This document shows, piece after piece, positions 1-10,884 of a DNA stretch of 64,000 nt. The stretch covers positions 124,001-188,000 of the forward strand of contig JALBYF010000019.1 of NCBI GenBank assembly GCA_023212725.1. The letters are read 5' to 3'. The notes under the pieces are model-generated. The model was not told the origin of the DNA, searched no databases, and saw nothing but the letters and a program-made list of their open reading frames with translations. The stretch is from Tranzscheliella williamsii. Lineage: Eukaryota > Basidiomycota > Ustilaginomycetes > Ustilaginales > Ustilaginaceae. How positions within the stretch are numbered: the stretch's first letter is position 1; every line of letters begins with the position of its first letter. The translations under genes and the position numbers were made by a program.

Positions 1-963
1 GACCATGGTGCCTGACCTGGCGCATTCGAGGATGCCGAAGGGGCGGACGAGCTTGAGGAAGGCGTCGCACCGGCTGCTCTTGGCGGACATCTCGACGATG
101 ACGCTGGTCGAGGAGACGTCGACGACGCTGCCGCGGAACTGCTCGGCGAATGCGATCACAGTGCGCATGTTGTCCGACTTGACCCTCAGCGCTTCGGTCG
201 GCGTGAGCGGGAGCGTCTGCGGCTGTGCCTGCTGCGCCGCAACCGCCCCGACGCTGGAAGGCGCTGCCTTGCTGCTTTCGGTCTCGCGCTCCAGAATAAG
301 CTCCGGGCTGTTGGCGGGACTGGCCGCCTGCTGCGACTCCTCGAAATACTCGGGACCCAGGATGGAGATTTTGACAAGCATCAGCTCGCGCTCGATCACC
401 TTGGTGTTGGTGTAGTCGAGCACCGCCCAGACAGGGACCAGATCCTCCAACTGGCGCCTTGCCTGCTCGATGACGCCGTCTTGGCCACGCAGGACGATGC
501 ACATGCGGGAAAGATCCCTAATTTCGGTGCCACACACGACGAGCGAGTCGATGTTGAATCCTCGCGCGGCAAGCGTGCCGGCGACGCGGGAAAGCACACC
601 GGGCTCGTTCTGTACGAGACAGTTAAGGGTGTGCCGTTTGAACGGCGCCTTGGACGGGGGCGGGGTGTTGTACAGGATGTTGGAGACGGCCTGGGGAGCA
701 TCGAGCGACGGCGGCTCGAGCGACGGCAGCGGCGGCAGCTTTCGAAGCTTGTGTGCCAGCTTGTAGTCCAGAGCCGACGTGGAGTCGGACTCCGAAGGTT
801 GCTGCGGCTGCTGACGCTTGTCAGACGAAGCTGGCAGCGCTCCTGCAGCGGTCCAAGAGAGACCACGGGTGGCCAGGTATGGAACGGTCCGGGACGCCGC
901 TGCCGCCGACGCAGACATCCGCGAAGCAGTGCGTAGAACTGCCGCCGAGGAAGAAAGCATCAT
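1..963 (-). CDS. ILV6: Acetolactate synthase regulatory (small) subunit, C-terminus cut by window edge
   Basis: This is the regulatory subunit of acetohydroxyacid synthase, the mitochondrial enzyme that starts valine, isoleucine and leucine synthesis; the family activates the catalytic subunit and confers valine feedback. The frame starts at two adjacent ATGs (963 and 960) and is open to base 1, giving 321 codons. Residues 1-45 are rich in Ala, Ser and Arg with no acidic residues, as expected of a mitochondrial presequence. An ACT domain follows at about 111-185, with the motif NEPGVLSRVAGTLAARGFNI. A second conserved block follows a Gln/Pro/Ala-rich insert and contains LVKISILGPEY and later RPFGILECARSG. 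Yeast Ilv6 is about 309 residues, so only a short tail should lie outside the window. It is transcribed away from the kinase gene at 1802. No intron is needed. Family assignment is secure. Confidence 0.93.
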   Translation of the reverse strand, partial: MMLSSSAAVLRTASRMSASAAAASRTVPYLATRGLSWTAAGALPASSDKRQQPQQPSESDSTSALDYKLAHKLRKLPPLPSLEPPSLDAPQAVSNILYNTPPPSKAPFKRHTLNCLVQNEPGVLSRVAGTLAARGFNIDSLVVCGTEIRDLSRMCIVLRGQDGVIEQARRQLEDLVPVWAVLDYTNTKVIERELMLVKISILGPEYFEESQQAASPANSPELILERETESSKAAPSSVGAVAAQQAQPQTLPLTPTEALRVKSDNMRTVIAFAEQFRGSVVDVSSTSVIVEMSAKSSRCDAFLKLVRPFGILECARSGTMV

Positions 964-1801
964 GTCGTAACGGGCGGTTGATGGTGGTCAAGCTGCGGAG
1001 CGGGCAAGTTTCAAGACGACAAGGCTCTCGCTCTTGCTTAGGCAGGCTTAGCGGCCGGCTGCTTCGATGTTTCTTCTTGCTTGCTGCCCCGCACATCGGT
1101 CAGATTCACCATTTCATGACTCGAGACGAGACTCTCTCTGCGTAGGACGAATTGTGCGTGAAATTCTTCCTCACCTTCTCGCACGATAACTGCCGAACGG
1201 GCAGCTCGTTCTTGCCCGGCTCCCAGTCACGATTTTAGGACCTCTTTTGTTGGTCGAATTAAGCTTTGATTTCTTATCCACCCGTGTGCTGTGCGTGATG
1301 TATCAGCAATCGAAAGGTTGAGGTCGACGTGAATCAGACACAACGTGATCCAAAAAGGGTGTCTTTTAGACAACTGTGACTTATGACTACGAATGACTGA
1401 CACGCCGATGGGCACATACATGCCTGAACGTGACAAGCGTGCCGTCGGATCATCCTAACCGTCCCTGCCCCTATTGTCCATCACATCGACAGCACCGCGT
1501 AAGAACTGGCGTGCTGCTATCCCTCATACTATCACATCGGCAGCACCGGCGCGACCGGGCGATCCGACACCACGACGTAAACCACGCTAGGCCGTTCGTT
1601 GCAGACTGACGATAGCCCGGGGACAGTACCTCCAACTTCCCAGATGAACGGCAGCATCCGCCTGCATAATCACAACAGGATATAGCCATGACCACAAAAC
1701 CAATACCTGCGCGCTCTTTCTAGGGTCCTTGACAGTCGAGGCTTGCTAAAGTTCTCATCAAACAGTTTGTATTGGCCCACTTGGCTTGTGCCAAGCCCAT
1801 A
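964..1801. promoter_or_regulatory. Divergent promoter region between ILV6 and the PDK1-type kinase
   Basis: About 840 bp separate the two start codons and hold no credible gene. Besides the TGACTC hexamer listed separately, an 18-bp near-repeat (ATCACATCGRCAGCACCG) occurs near 1484 and near 1531. I see no clear TATA box. Confidence 0.6.
1117..1122 (+). promoter_or_regulatory. Candidate Gcn4/Cpc1-type site (TGACTC)
   Basis: The hexamer TGACTC lies 154 bp upstream of the ILV6 start. It is the core of the bZIP site through which general amino-acid control activates biosynthetic genes in fungi. The last base of the full heptamer TGACTCA is G here. A hexamer occurs often by chance, so this is suggestive only. 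Confidence 0.3.
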
Positions 1802-4800
1802 ATGGCTACGGCCACTCCCGCTAGCGGCGATGAAGAGTCCACCAGACAAGACGGCGGGACTGCGACGTACTCACCTATAGTAGTCACATCGCCTGAGCAG
1901 ATGGCGGACTCTCCTTTGGACCATTCTCCGGACACCTCAGCCTTGAGCACCGCCTCTGCTTCGGTCCTGCGCACTCCAAGCAGTGCCCCGACGCCTATGC
2001 CACCGGCTGCTCCCACCTCTGCTCCTCCTCTTGTCTCTGCTCCTGCCCCGAAGGCACATCCAGTCACTACATCTGGCCCCACTTCAGGTACTTCCTCAGC
2101 AGCCGTTTCCAGGGGCAGCAGCATACGCTCCTTTGCACCGCCATCCTCTTCGGCCTCCACCGGGCGTATTCGCAGAGGTTTACTATCGCGCGCAGGAAGC
2201 GAAGTCGAGGAAAGAGCCTCCAGGAACATTTCATCTTCCCAGCATCTGACCACGGACGACGACGATGAGGAACCCATCATTAGCGATTCCGGCCCTATGC
2301 CGCGCCGCTTTGCCACCCAGTCTCGCGGACAGCCTGCATTATCGGGTAGCGGCTCGCGTCAGACTTCACATTCGTCTCTCTCGCCAAAGCCTTGGTCACC
2401 AGCCCATCCTGCTTCACGCTCAGCATCGGCCTCAGGCAATCAGAGCGGGAGCGGAGAGGCTAGCGAGGGCTACGCCGGAGTAGGTGGTGTGACTCTTGGA
2501 CGTGCCATGTCGGTCTCCTCAGTAAGCTCCGTCAACAGTACTAGCAGCTTGGAAGCAGCGCCGTTCCGCCAAGCCCCTCTCGGCAACGTCAGGCTTGGGT
2601 TCAGTGGCGGTCTCCGAAGCTTGACTCGATCCTCAAGGAATCACTACGGAATGCTGTCAGCATCTGACGAGCTGCCACCACAAGATGCCTCTGCGGAGCA
2701 GCCGGACCCTGCCGAGCCAGTCACAGGCTCGGCTGCCAACTTCGGCTTGGATATGCTTGATCTGTCATCACCAGCAACTAGGAGCAGCGATCAGATCGCA
2801 TCTTTGCCCACGTCCGCTGAGAGGCATAGAGGAGTACCGAAACAGGTGTCGGATGCATGGATGTATCGCGTTGGCCCCGGCATGCGGACCGGCAAAGCCC
2901 GTAGCTCCAACTCCCCTTCCCCGTCGGTTATGGCGCAAGAACCTCAGCAACAGCCAGATGACTCACAAGCAATGTACGCCGGCAAGCGATCGCGTGATGT
3001 GCTCCGTCAAAAGTTTGCAAAGGGCGCCGAGCGTCTAGGTATCAAGACGGGCATCTCGACCAACCTTGGTCCCACGCCATCCGATGCGCCACAGGTGTAC
3101 AATCCGCAAGACAGTTCCGACGATGAGAGCAACCTTCTTCCCCCAATCAGAACACCTCTACGCCGCAATTCCAGCTATTTCAGCTCAGCCCCCCACAGCG
3201 CTGCAACTTATTCCGGCGCTTCACCTCATCCGTCTCTGACACCTGTACCAGGTGATTTCCGGACCAGCTCGGTCACCAATGCTCCTCTCTTCGTTGCAAA
3301 GTATTCAGACGACTCACATGTCACCAACTCGACAACTTCCTTCGGTAGCACTTCTTCCTTTCCACAATGGTCCCAGCTAACAGTCACCGCTCCTGATGCA
3401 TCAGTACTAACACCCTTCCGGTCCAACATCCACGAACGGCACGAGTTGACTGACCAACAATTGAGTGTTACCGGCCTACCCTCTGTTCAACGACGCTTCT
3501 CACCGACTCAAAGGCCCTTACTGCCGCGAAACTTCAGCAGCAACAATTCTGTAGATCGAACCGCATCTCCAGGTCTTAAGGTAGATGATCCAAGCGCCGC
3601 TGACGCACCAGAAGCCGACCCCACTCTCTTCACTGCCTCGATGTCGACCTCCGGTGTTTCTGCGGCAGGTCGATCACGTTCTCCACACACGGCGACCCCT
3701 GCATCACGTCGACAACTCACACCCGCCGAAATCGTGAGGAGCGAGGCCCAGGCCGGGACCGCGTCGCTACCAGACCGGCCGAGCGAGCCGTCTCCTATCC
3801 CACGCACCTACCCACCCGTTCCGGCGGCTGACCAAACAGCGGCAAGCCCTCTACCTAGCAACGATCGTAGTAGGCGGATCAGTGGCTCCGGGAGTGATGC
3901 TTCCTCTATGAAGATTCGTGCTCCAGCTCAGCAGCGTCGACCGGAGCCTTCGAATAGGCAGCGCTATCGCTCAAACCCCAAACGTCCCACGGTACTTCGG
4001 GCTCAGGCCAGCGAAAGCTCGATCAATCGAGATCATACTAGGGCTACAATTGATCGTGGCACTTCAACGGCTCCACCAAGTCCAGAGGAGCTGGGACCTC
4101 CAAATGAACGCCTAGGGTATCACCTGAAGAGTAATTCGGCAAGCACTGTCTTGGCTTCCGAAGATGGCGCCCGGCTTCCCCCGCAGGTGTCCATCATCCA
4201 TGAGGACGGATGTACCACCTCACCGTCGAACCCTGATGCGCGAGTCCTGGACAGTAGTCTCAACCGGACTCCGATACCGACTCGAAGCGATACTCTGCGC
4301 CTGGACATATCTGAGGAGCAAAGCGCTTCCGCGACCTTGCAAGGGAGTAACTGGCCTTCTTCAAGCCTCTCCACACGAATGCCAGGGGCCGTATCGCCGA
4401 TTTCGGACATGGCTAGATCCCCCGAGACCATAAGAGTGACCCCTATTCGCGCCGTTCCTTCCTTTCACGGTACGAGTCCAAGTTACACATCAGACATACG
4501 TAGTCCCACGTTGGTGCGGGGGAGTCAAGCCTCCCCTTCACCTCCTTCAATCGAGCGTTCGGCCACACCAGCGTCGAGGCTGGCACGTGGGCCAAACGAC
4601 TTTCACTTCGGCGATACCCTTGGAGAGGGTTCGTATTCGACGGTGTTGGAAGCATGGGATCTGCTGTCAGGACCTAATCCAAAGCAGCCAGGCGTCGTAG
4701 ATCCCAATGCCACCTCGGCAGCGTCAGCAATGGTCGGTTCTGACTCTTCGCGTCGGAAACGCCGGCCCATTGATCTACAGGGCCGCAAAGCGTTTGCCAT

Positions 4801-6748
4801 AAAGGTGCTGGACAAAATCCACATCTTGAAGCAGGGCAAGCAGAAATATGTTTCTGTCGAAAAGGAAGCACTGAGTCGTTTAATCCGGCACCCTGGCGTT
4901 GTGACTCTGTTCTGGACCTTTCAGGACCGCGATAGTCTCTACTTTGTGCTCGAGCTGGCTAGCAACGGCGAGCTGCTGAGCTTCATCCGGCAGCATGGCA
5001 GCTTTGACGCAAATTCGGCTCGTTTTTTTTCTGCCCAGCTCGCCGAATGTATCGATGGAATGCACAAGGCGGGCGTCATCCATCGCGATCTGAAGCCTGA
5101 GAACATCCTCTTAGACTCAAGATTTCGAATCAAGGTGACCGACTTTGGAAGTGCCAAGATTGTTCACCCTCCGAACAAGACGGACTCCGATTGTCAGATG
5201 CCCGCTGCAAAGGACGCGAACAAAGCGGATACCTCCACCTCTAGTGGAAGGGCGGCAAGTTTTGTGGGCACAGCGGAGTACGTCTCCCCTGAGCTCTTAG
5301 TGGAGAAGGCGCAGCCCGCAGGCAAGCCGGCAGACTGGTGGGCCTTCGGCTGCATCTTGTTCCAGATGCTTGCCGGCCGGCCGCCCTTCAAAGGCGCTAA
5401 TGAGTATCAGACGTTGCAGAAAGTCAAGCATCGAGAGTTCACGTATCCGGAGGGATTCCCAGAGGACGCGCGAGATCTCATCGATCGCGTCTTGGTCCTC
5501 GAGCCTGCACAACGACCCGTTGCGGCCGACATCAAGGCGCATCGTTTCTTTTCGGGTATTGCGTTTGACCAATTGTGGGAGATGGATGTGCCGGAAATCA
5601 AGACCGGCCTGGTGCAGCCCGCACCACGACAGCATCAGCAGCGGGACTTGAGCGAAGCGAGCGACTTCAGCTTCGACGACGGGTTTGCGAGTTCCGAAGA
5701 CTCGCGGGCGTACAACGGCGACACTCAGAGCATCGACAGTCGCGACAAAAGTGGGCGCGACGAGAGCTCATTAAGCCTCAGTGTCGCCTCATCGGACCAG
5801 CCGGACGATGCCGACGACTCTGGCCTCTCGGACGCCAGCTCGGACGACCGGGATCCCAGCGTTTCCCCCGCGATAGGGTGGCGCCAGAGCGGACTCTCGC
5901 GTCTAGCAGACGGAATACAAAATCGCCTGCTGCCGAATGGAGCAGCATCGAGCCAGAGTGCCCGTGGTACCGCGCCGCGGCGACGCTTCTCCGCCCTCTC
6001 CATCGAGACTTCGGACGCTGCGGTACAGGATGCAGGGGCCGACTTTACGCGGTCCGAGCTTACTCCCGTCCGTGGCAGCCGATCCTTCGCACACCCGGCC
6101 CGACCCGCGGGGCACAGTGCCAGCCCGAGCCCAGACCCGAGAAGCGCGACTCAGACTGGGCAGAACGTCGGTATGTTACCGAACTCGTCGGATGCGATGC
6201 AATCCGAGCTGGGCTCCGCTGGCCTGCAGCAGGGATGGTCGGCGCTTCTGCTGCCGCGCGAGCTGATGCTGTACAGCGTCCCGGTCCAGCAGAAGAAGAC
6301 GGGGACAGGCAAGATGTTTACTAAACGGAGGCAGCTTATTGTGACCGACTTCCCGCGGTTGCTGTGTGTCAAGGAAACCGCAGCTGCGCTCAAAGTCAAG
6401 AGCGAGGTGATCCTCGCCATCGGCGCGGCCGCTACGGCGGCGCAGGGCGTCACGAAGCCCCGCGAGCACGCACAGGGTGACTCTAGCGGCGGGACTTTTG
6501 AACGGGTGTCCGGGCGCCACGTCGACGCAGCTGATGACGACCCGGGCGGGGGCGACCACGCGTCTGGCGTCCCGGGTTCAGCAGCGAGGGTGCAGCCGGG
6601 AAACCCCAACCTGCTGACGGGGCTCGAGTACAGGGGCGGGAAGACGTTCACCTTGCGTACCGCCAATGGCCGTTCGTACGTTTACGAGGCGATCGCCGGC
6701 GATGCGTCCGGCCTAGTGCACTGCATTCAGGACGCGCGGGCTGCCTGA
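1802..6748 (+). CDS. pdk1: PDK1-type AGC protein kinase with C-terminal PH domain
   Basis: This is a serine/threonine kinase of the phosphoinositide-dependent kinase 1 family (Pkh1/Ksg1 in yeasts), which phosphorylates the activation loops of other AGC kinases and acts in sphingolipid and cell-integrity signalling. Start: the first in-frame ATG is at 1802, giving 1648 residues. Residues 1-930 are Ser/Pro-rich and look disordered. The kinase domain spans about 934-1252: glycine loop GEGSYSTV, catalytic Lys1001, HRDLKPEN with Asp1096, DFG Asp1114, and activation loop SFVGTAEYVSPE with Ser1153, the residue matching the autophosphorylated Ser of PDK1. About 230 acidic, Ser-rich residues follow. 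A PH-like region at about 1480-1640 begins near ELMLYSVPVQ and includes KRRQLIVTDFPRLL. The length is about three times that of animal PDK1 because of the disordered parts. Identification is firm from the activation loop plus PH domain. Confidence 0.92.
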   Translation: MATATPASGDEESTRQDGGTATYSPIVVTSPEQMADSPLDHSPDTSALSTASASVLRTPSSAPTPMPPAAPTSAPPLVSAPAPKAHPVTTSGPTSGTSSAAVSRGSSIRSFAPPSSSASTGRIRRGLLSRAGSEVEERASRNISSSQHLTTDDDDEEPIISDSGPMPRRFATQSRGQPALSGSGSRQTSHSSLSPKPWSPAHPASRSASASGNQSGSGEASEGYAGVGGVTLGRAMSVSSVSSVNSTSSLEAAPFRQAPLGNVRLGFSGGLRSLTRSSRNHYGMLSASDELPPQDASAEQPDPAEPVTGSAANFGLDMLDLSSPATRSSDQIASLPTSAERHRGVPKQVSDAWMYRVGPGMRTGKARSSNSPSPSVMAQEPQQQPDDSQAMYAGKRSRDVLRQKFAKGAERLGIKTGISTNLGPTPSDAPQVYNPQDSSDDESNLLPPIRTPLRRNSSYFSSAPHSAATYSGASPHPSLTPVPGDFRTSSVTNAPLFVAKYSDDSHVTNSTTSFGSTSSFPQWSQLTVTAPDASVLTPFRSNIHERHELTDQQLSVTGLPSVQRRFSPTQRPLLPRNFSSNNSVDRTASPGLKVDDPSAADAPEADPTLFTASMSTSGVSAAGRSRSPHTATPASRRQLTPAEIVRSEAQAGTASLPDRPSEPSPIPRTYPPVPAADQTAASPLPSNDRSRRISGSGSDASSMKIRAPAQQRRPEPSNRQRYRSNPKRPTVLRAQASESSINRDHTRATIDRGTSTAPPSPEELGPPNERLGYHLKSNSASTVLASEDGARLPPQVSIIHEDGCTTSPSNPDARVLDSSLNRTPIPTRSDTLRLDISEEQSASATLQGSNWPSSSLSTRMPGAVSPISDMARSPETIRVTPIRAVPSFHGTSPSYTSDIRSPTLVRGSQASPSPPSIERSATPASRLARGPNDFHFGDTLGEGSYSTVLEAWDLLSGPNPKQPGVVDPNATSAASAMVGSDSSRRKRRPIDLQGRKAFAIKVLDKIHILKQGKQKYVSVEKEALSRLIRHPGVVTLFWTFQDRDSLYFVLELASNGELLSFIRQHGSFDANSARFFSAQLAECIDGMHKAGVIHRDLKPENILLDSRFRIKVTDFGSAKIVHPPNKTDSDCQMPAAKDANKADTSTSSGRAASFVGTAEYVSPELLVEKAQPAGKPADWWAFGCILFQMLAGRPPFKGANEYQTLQKVKHREFTYPEGFPEDARDLIDRVLVLEPAQRPVAADIKAHRFFSGIAFDQLWEMDVPEIKTGLVQPAPRQHQQRDLSEASDFSFDDGFASSEDSRAYNGDTQSIDSRDKSGRDESSLSLSVASSDQPDDADDSGLSDASSDDRDPSVSPAIGWRQSGLSRLADGIQNRLLPNGAASSQSARGTAPRRRFSALSIETSDAAVQDAGADFTRSELTPVRGSRSFAHPARPAGHSASPSPDPRSATQTGQNVGMLPNSSDAMQSELGSAGLQQGWSALLLPRELMLYSVPVQQKKTGTGKMFTKRRQLIVTDFPRLLCVKETAAALKVKSEVILAIGAAATAAQGVTKPREHAQGDSSGGTFERVSGRHVDAADDDPGGGDHASGVPGSAARVQPGNPNLLTGLEYRGGKTFTLRTANGRSYVYEAIAGDASGLVHCIQDARAA

Positions 6749-7296
6749 TCCTCCTTTGCGGCGACCAGGTTTCGGCCCTAGCTGACGATGGACCAAACGC
6801 ACGGCCTGGTAAGGGATATTGTCATAGATCGGCTTGCGGCAGTCATAGCAACATAGACACACGCATGCGCTCGCCTAGCTGACTGTGCGGCACAAGCGGG
6901 GAAGCGCACCTGCCCGGTGCCTGCGTTGCTCGGCAGGCGGGTAGCGAGCCTACGTTTTGGACGGAAGATCAGGGCCAGACGGCGCGTGCTGGAGTGCGGA
7001 GCCAATCTTCTACTGCGTCTCGGCTGACTCGTCGCCAGGACCCAAGCGCGATTCCCAACCGCACGAGCGGGGGGTAAGGCTGTGTGGACGAGGACGGGTC
7101 GTACAGACTGGGCCTGGCTGGCCACACGCTGCGCACCAGGAACGGGCCATCAGGCAGAAGACGGGCCGCTGGACATCCGGACATCCACAGCGACGCTTAG
7201 CACATCCTAGAAGCGCGGTGCAACACGCGAAAGGACGAAAAAGCGTGGCATGAATTCATCTCGCAGCTCTGTGGAGCCGAGTAGGCATGCAGAGAA

Positions 7297-7330
7297 GCTG
7301 CGTACCCCCACGATTGTGGGGCCTCGCAGC
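7297..7330. other. 34-nt imperfect palindrome (hairpin)
   Basis: GCTGCG at 7297-7302 pairs with CGCAGC at 7325-7330. CCCCAC at 7306-7311 pairs with GTGGGG at 7316-7321 around a GATT loop. A symmetric 3x3 internal loop separates the two 6-bp arms. No gene flanks it closely. Confidence 0.55.
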
Positions 7331-10300
7331 CAGATGTGGTTGCAAAAGGCGCGGACGCGACAAGAGATCAGCTGGTGCACAGCTTCAACCCTTGCACTTT
7401 GGGGAATAGGAATCGCATTCAGGCACGTCGAAAATGCTCGAAAGAGTGTGAGTGTGCTGACAGACAACGAATAAGAGCGGGGAGGACAGGGAGAATCTCG
7501 GCTGAACTCTTCTTCCACGCGGGCTCACCCCGCCTCTTTTTTCCCTTTTTCTGGGTGGAAGGGCGCGAAGTGGCCCCATCTTTGTCCAGCACTTTGTCTG
7601 CAGCCACTCTTACGGAAGCCTCAACGATTCTATATTCTTTCCCCTTTCGACTTCGGCTAAGATGGATGCCCAGGAGTCGCCTCTGTCGGCCCGTTCCCCG
7701 AGATGTGCTTGTATATGGCGAGGCGTGTTGTTGCCGATGAGACTTCAACGCAGACAGGCTGGGCAGCTTCCTAGTCGAGTCGGCGTCGGTGAGAAGAAGT
7801 CACAGACGGATGCCCGAATCTCTGTGTGGTTGAGCTAAACCGGAGGAATTACCTGCATGTGGCTGCCACGCGAAGGGGGCGATCGTTGCGTTGTGGGCCA
7901 ATCAGAGTCACAGTCACAGTCTCGCCGGATATTACCTTGCTTATTTCCGGTGCCTGGAGGAGCACGCAGCAGGACACACAGGACCATGTGTCGAGCCTAC
8001 GATCAGAAGGGTGAGGAGCGAACCAATCATGATGGGGAAAAGGACGCTTCAACAAGCGTGTCAAAAAAACACTTACCGCGTGTCGAGGGTGTGGTGACTT
8101 TCCGCACGGTTTGAAACTACTCGTGTATTGGAGAATTCCATCGCGACGGGCATGACCTCCGCTCCGAAGTCCCGGTGGGTTTGGGGAAACTGGGCAGCCA
8201 ACGAACGTAACCGAGCCACATGCGGAAATGCTCCGAAGATACAGCGAATAGTATGGCTTGCTGCCCTTACAGAGTCCGGCGCAACTAGCCAAGAAAGCCA
8301 AGCCTGATCGAACTCTTGTCCGATCCGGCCTACACTTGCGCATTATGGCTGACCTTTCAGCTGTCTTTTTTCCTCGAAGGCCGACGGAGAATTGTCGTTG
8401 CAACTTCGCTTCGATTTTTCAACTCCGTTCCCTTCGGTTTAGTCCGACCTACCAATTTCTATTGGCTATATGGGTGGCGATCTAGCGAGACCATAGGAAC
8501 TGTTTGTACTTTTGAAATTGAAGGCTAGGCCAATGTCGGCGATTCCTCCGACGGCCGGTGCGTGGCGTTGGCGGCCGAACTCTGGCTGCGACCACCTCCC
8601 GTTCCCCGATCTTTTCTGCCCTGGATTTCCCCGTTATGTAGCTGCCACATTGTCCCAGCTGAAGCTTGGAGTGGTTTAGGAGCTGCCCCCACACACTGCG
8701 GAGGAGTACGAGTGGGGCACCGCAATTTACATCTCCTATCGTGGCTTGCGTGCTATATGTTGGGGTCGCAGTTGCGGGAGGGCCTGGCTAGTCCGACGGC
8801 ACCTCCTGCGCGGTGTCCGTTCGTAGTGCACCGCATCTCCGACTTCATGTGCTCGACAACAGCGAATCAGAATGAGACGGTCGGACCGGCATCGTCCTCA
8901 CCCTGCAGTGCCACTCTATCGCTGATCCTAGGCCGCTAACACGGGAGCCATCACTAAACTAGGCCGACTTTTTGATTTGCCAATGAACGCCCTTAACTGA
9001 ACACTGCATCGCAGCGGCAGCGGTCCTTCCGGCGATGGCACGGCATCGTTTGTGGCTCGCTAAAGCATTGAACTGAAAGGTTACAGGGAGAGCAGGAGCG
9101 GTGTTGACCGAATGAGCCTTTCGGACACGGGCTGGCAGCCAGTCTCACCATCATGCAAGAGAAGAAGAGGGAACAACGGCGAACCGGTTGCCATGCGCAT
9201 GTCGGACCTGGGTGAATTTTTGCAGTCGCTCAATTTTCATTACAGTACTTCTGCGTAACCTCTGCCAATGCTCGGTGATGAATTGTTGTCTCTCTGAACG
9301 CACCCACTGCTCAAGAATCTGGACTCTTCAGCGCCCACCGCCCAAACAGGAGGCAGCTTAGCCGAGTCACCAACCCCCACCTGCATACTGCCAAATTCGA
9401 AATTGTATGGGGTTTCATCTGTTGTTGTGTTACGGCTTCGAAATGGCCAGCATCCGAGCCAAGGGTTTCCCCAATGCACGAACGCTTCGCTCGCCCTTTG
9501 CTTTGGGACGTTGCAGCGATTGGTCCTCAGCATGGACAGCATTGCTGGAGCTATTCGGCACTTGGTCGACTAAGCCCAGACGACTATCTCACGGTCCAGC
9601 CGCCGCGCCACCACTGTGGACTGCGAGTGAAACGCTTAGCCATGACGAACTGCGTGACGATAAATGGTGGCATGCTAAGGGGCGGCGGGCCCGTCGATAG
9701 CTAGAACATAGCGTAAATGCAAACTGTAAATGACGAGAAGCGAAGGGGCAATACAGCGCGCCCTGCTGCGCATTGTCAGGTACTGTAACTACTACATACA
9801 AGATACAGCAAATGCTACAACACTTGGGAAAGTGTACAGTACTGAACTTTGTCAGTATCGGAAGCCCACATCCTTGTCACCTCATTTAACCCCACATGGC
9901 TAAGGCTGAAGTTAATTTATGTGTCTGTCTAGAGTCGGACTTCGACTACAAGAGCAGACGTACGCGTAGATGGAGGCGCAAGCGTTTGTTATGGGAGGTA
10001 GGCGACGGCTTGGAGCGAGGAAGACAAATGCTATAGCGAAGTTCGACGTCGCGATTCAGAAACGGGGGTGCTTCGTTCGCAAACGCGCGCCACCTTGGCC
10101 CCAAGCAGCGGGGCCTGGAACGCGGTTGCTGGCATCCGAGCGTTGGGGTCAGCATGGCAAGTCGTTTGAACAAAGGAGCCAAGAAAAAGAGAGAAGAGAG
10201 GGAGAAAGGACAGAATGGTGCGCATTGCTACTTAGCCAGAGTATTGTCGGAGACTGAAATGCTTGACCCTCTGTCGATGTGTGCTGAATACAAGATTCTG

Positions 10301-10728
10301 GGTCTCCACCGATCCACCCCGCCTTCAGGCCTGTTATGCATCGGTTTTACTTTTTCTTCTCCCTGACTTTCTCTGCTGCGCTGTTGCTGCTCGCTTGGTT
10401 CGCGTGCGTGTGTCGAAGTTGGCTGGGCTCCATTTCTCCAAATTATTGTGATTGCCCAGGTCCAGGTCCGGTGGGCTCTTGTCTCTCGCCATGTTCTCGG
10501 CCTTGCCCTCGCCCTCTTCCTGGCGCGCGAAGAGTCGGGGTCTCCAGTTCATCTCGTTCGCCCCCCTAAGCGGCCTGTCGCAGTGCAACCGACTCCCCAT
10601 GGTGTGGCCTTTCCCCAGTCGCGTGCTCTTTGGGGCTCCGTGTCTCTTGGTCGTCTTTCTCTATTCTTTTTCCTGCGAGGGCGCCTCCCCACACATGCGC
10701 TCGCCCATGGTCTTGGTCCCCCCTCGCC

Positions 10729-10736
10729 TACATAAA
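10729..10736 (+). promoter_or_regulatory. Probable TATA element of the hexose transporter
   Basis: TACATAAA lies about 150 bp before the ATG and is followed by a pyrimidine-rich leader, the arrangement typical of highly expressed fungal genes. Confidence 0.5.
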
Positions 10737-10884
10737 CCCCAGCCCTGCTCGCCTTCCATCCCCGTTCTCACCTCATCCAGCATCGTTGCATCTCTTCTCC
10801 CTTTGCTCTCCAAGGCAGCCTTCGCCGCCCGCTCCTAGCACTTCTTCCTTCTCTCTTCCTCCCTCTCATCTTTCTTCGTTCAAG

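Larger units (their letters stand above)
6749..10884. other. 4.1 kb gene-free stretch upstream of the hexose transporter
   Basis: Open frames here are short, lack family motifs and overlap on both strands, so I call no gene. The part nearest the transporter is pyrimidine-rich and holds several CCCCAC or CCCCGC-like words (for example near 10316 and 10689) that resemble Mig1/CreA glucose-repression sites. A strong hairpin at 7297-7330 is listed separately. I see no tRNA, LTR or transposase remnant. It is unusually long for this compact genome and may be a large regulatory region or hold an unannotated non-coding RNA. Confidence 0.5.

Noticed and set aside
7849..8403. 184-codon minus-strand frame in the gap before the hexose transporter
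   Set aside because: The longest frame in that gap, but with no domain, an irregular composition rich in Arg, Ser and Cys, and competing frames on the other strand.
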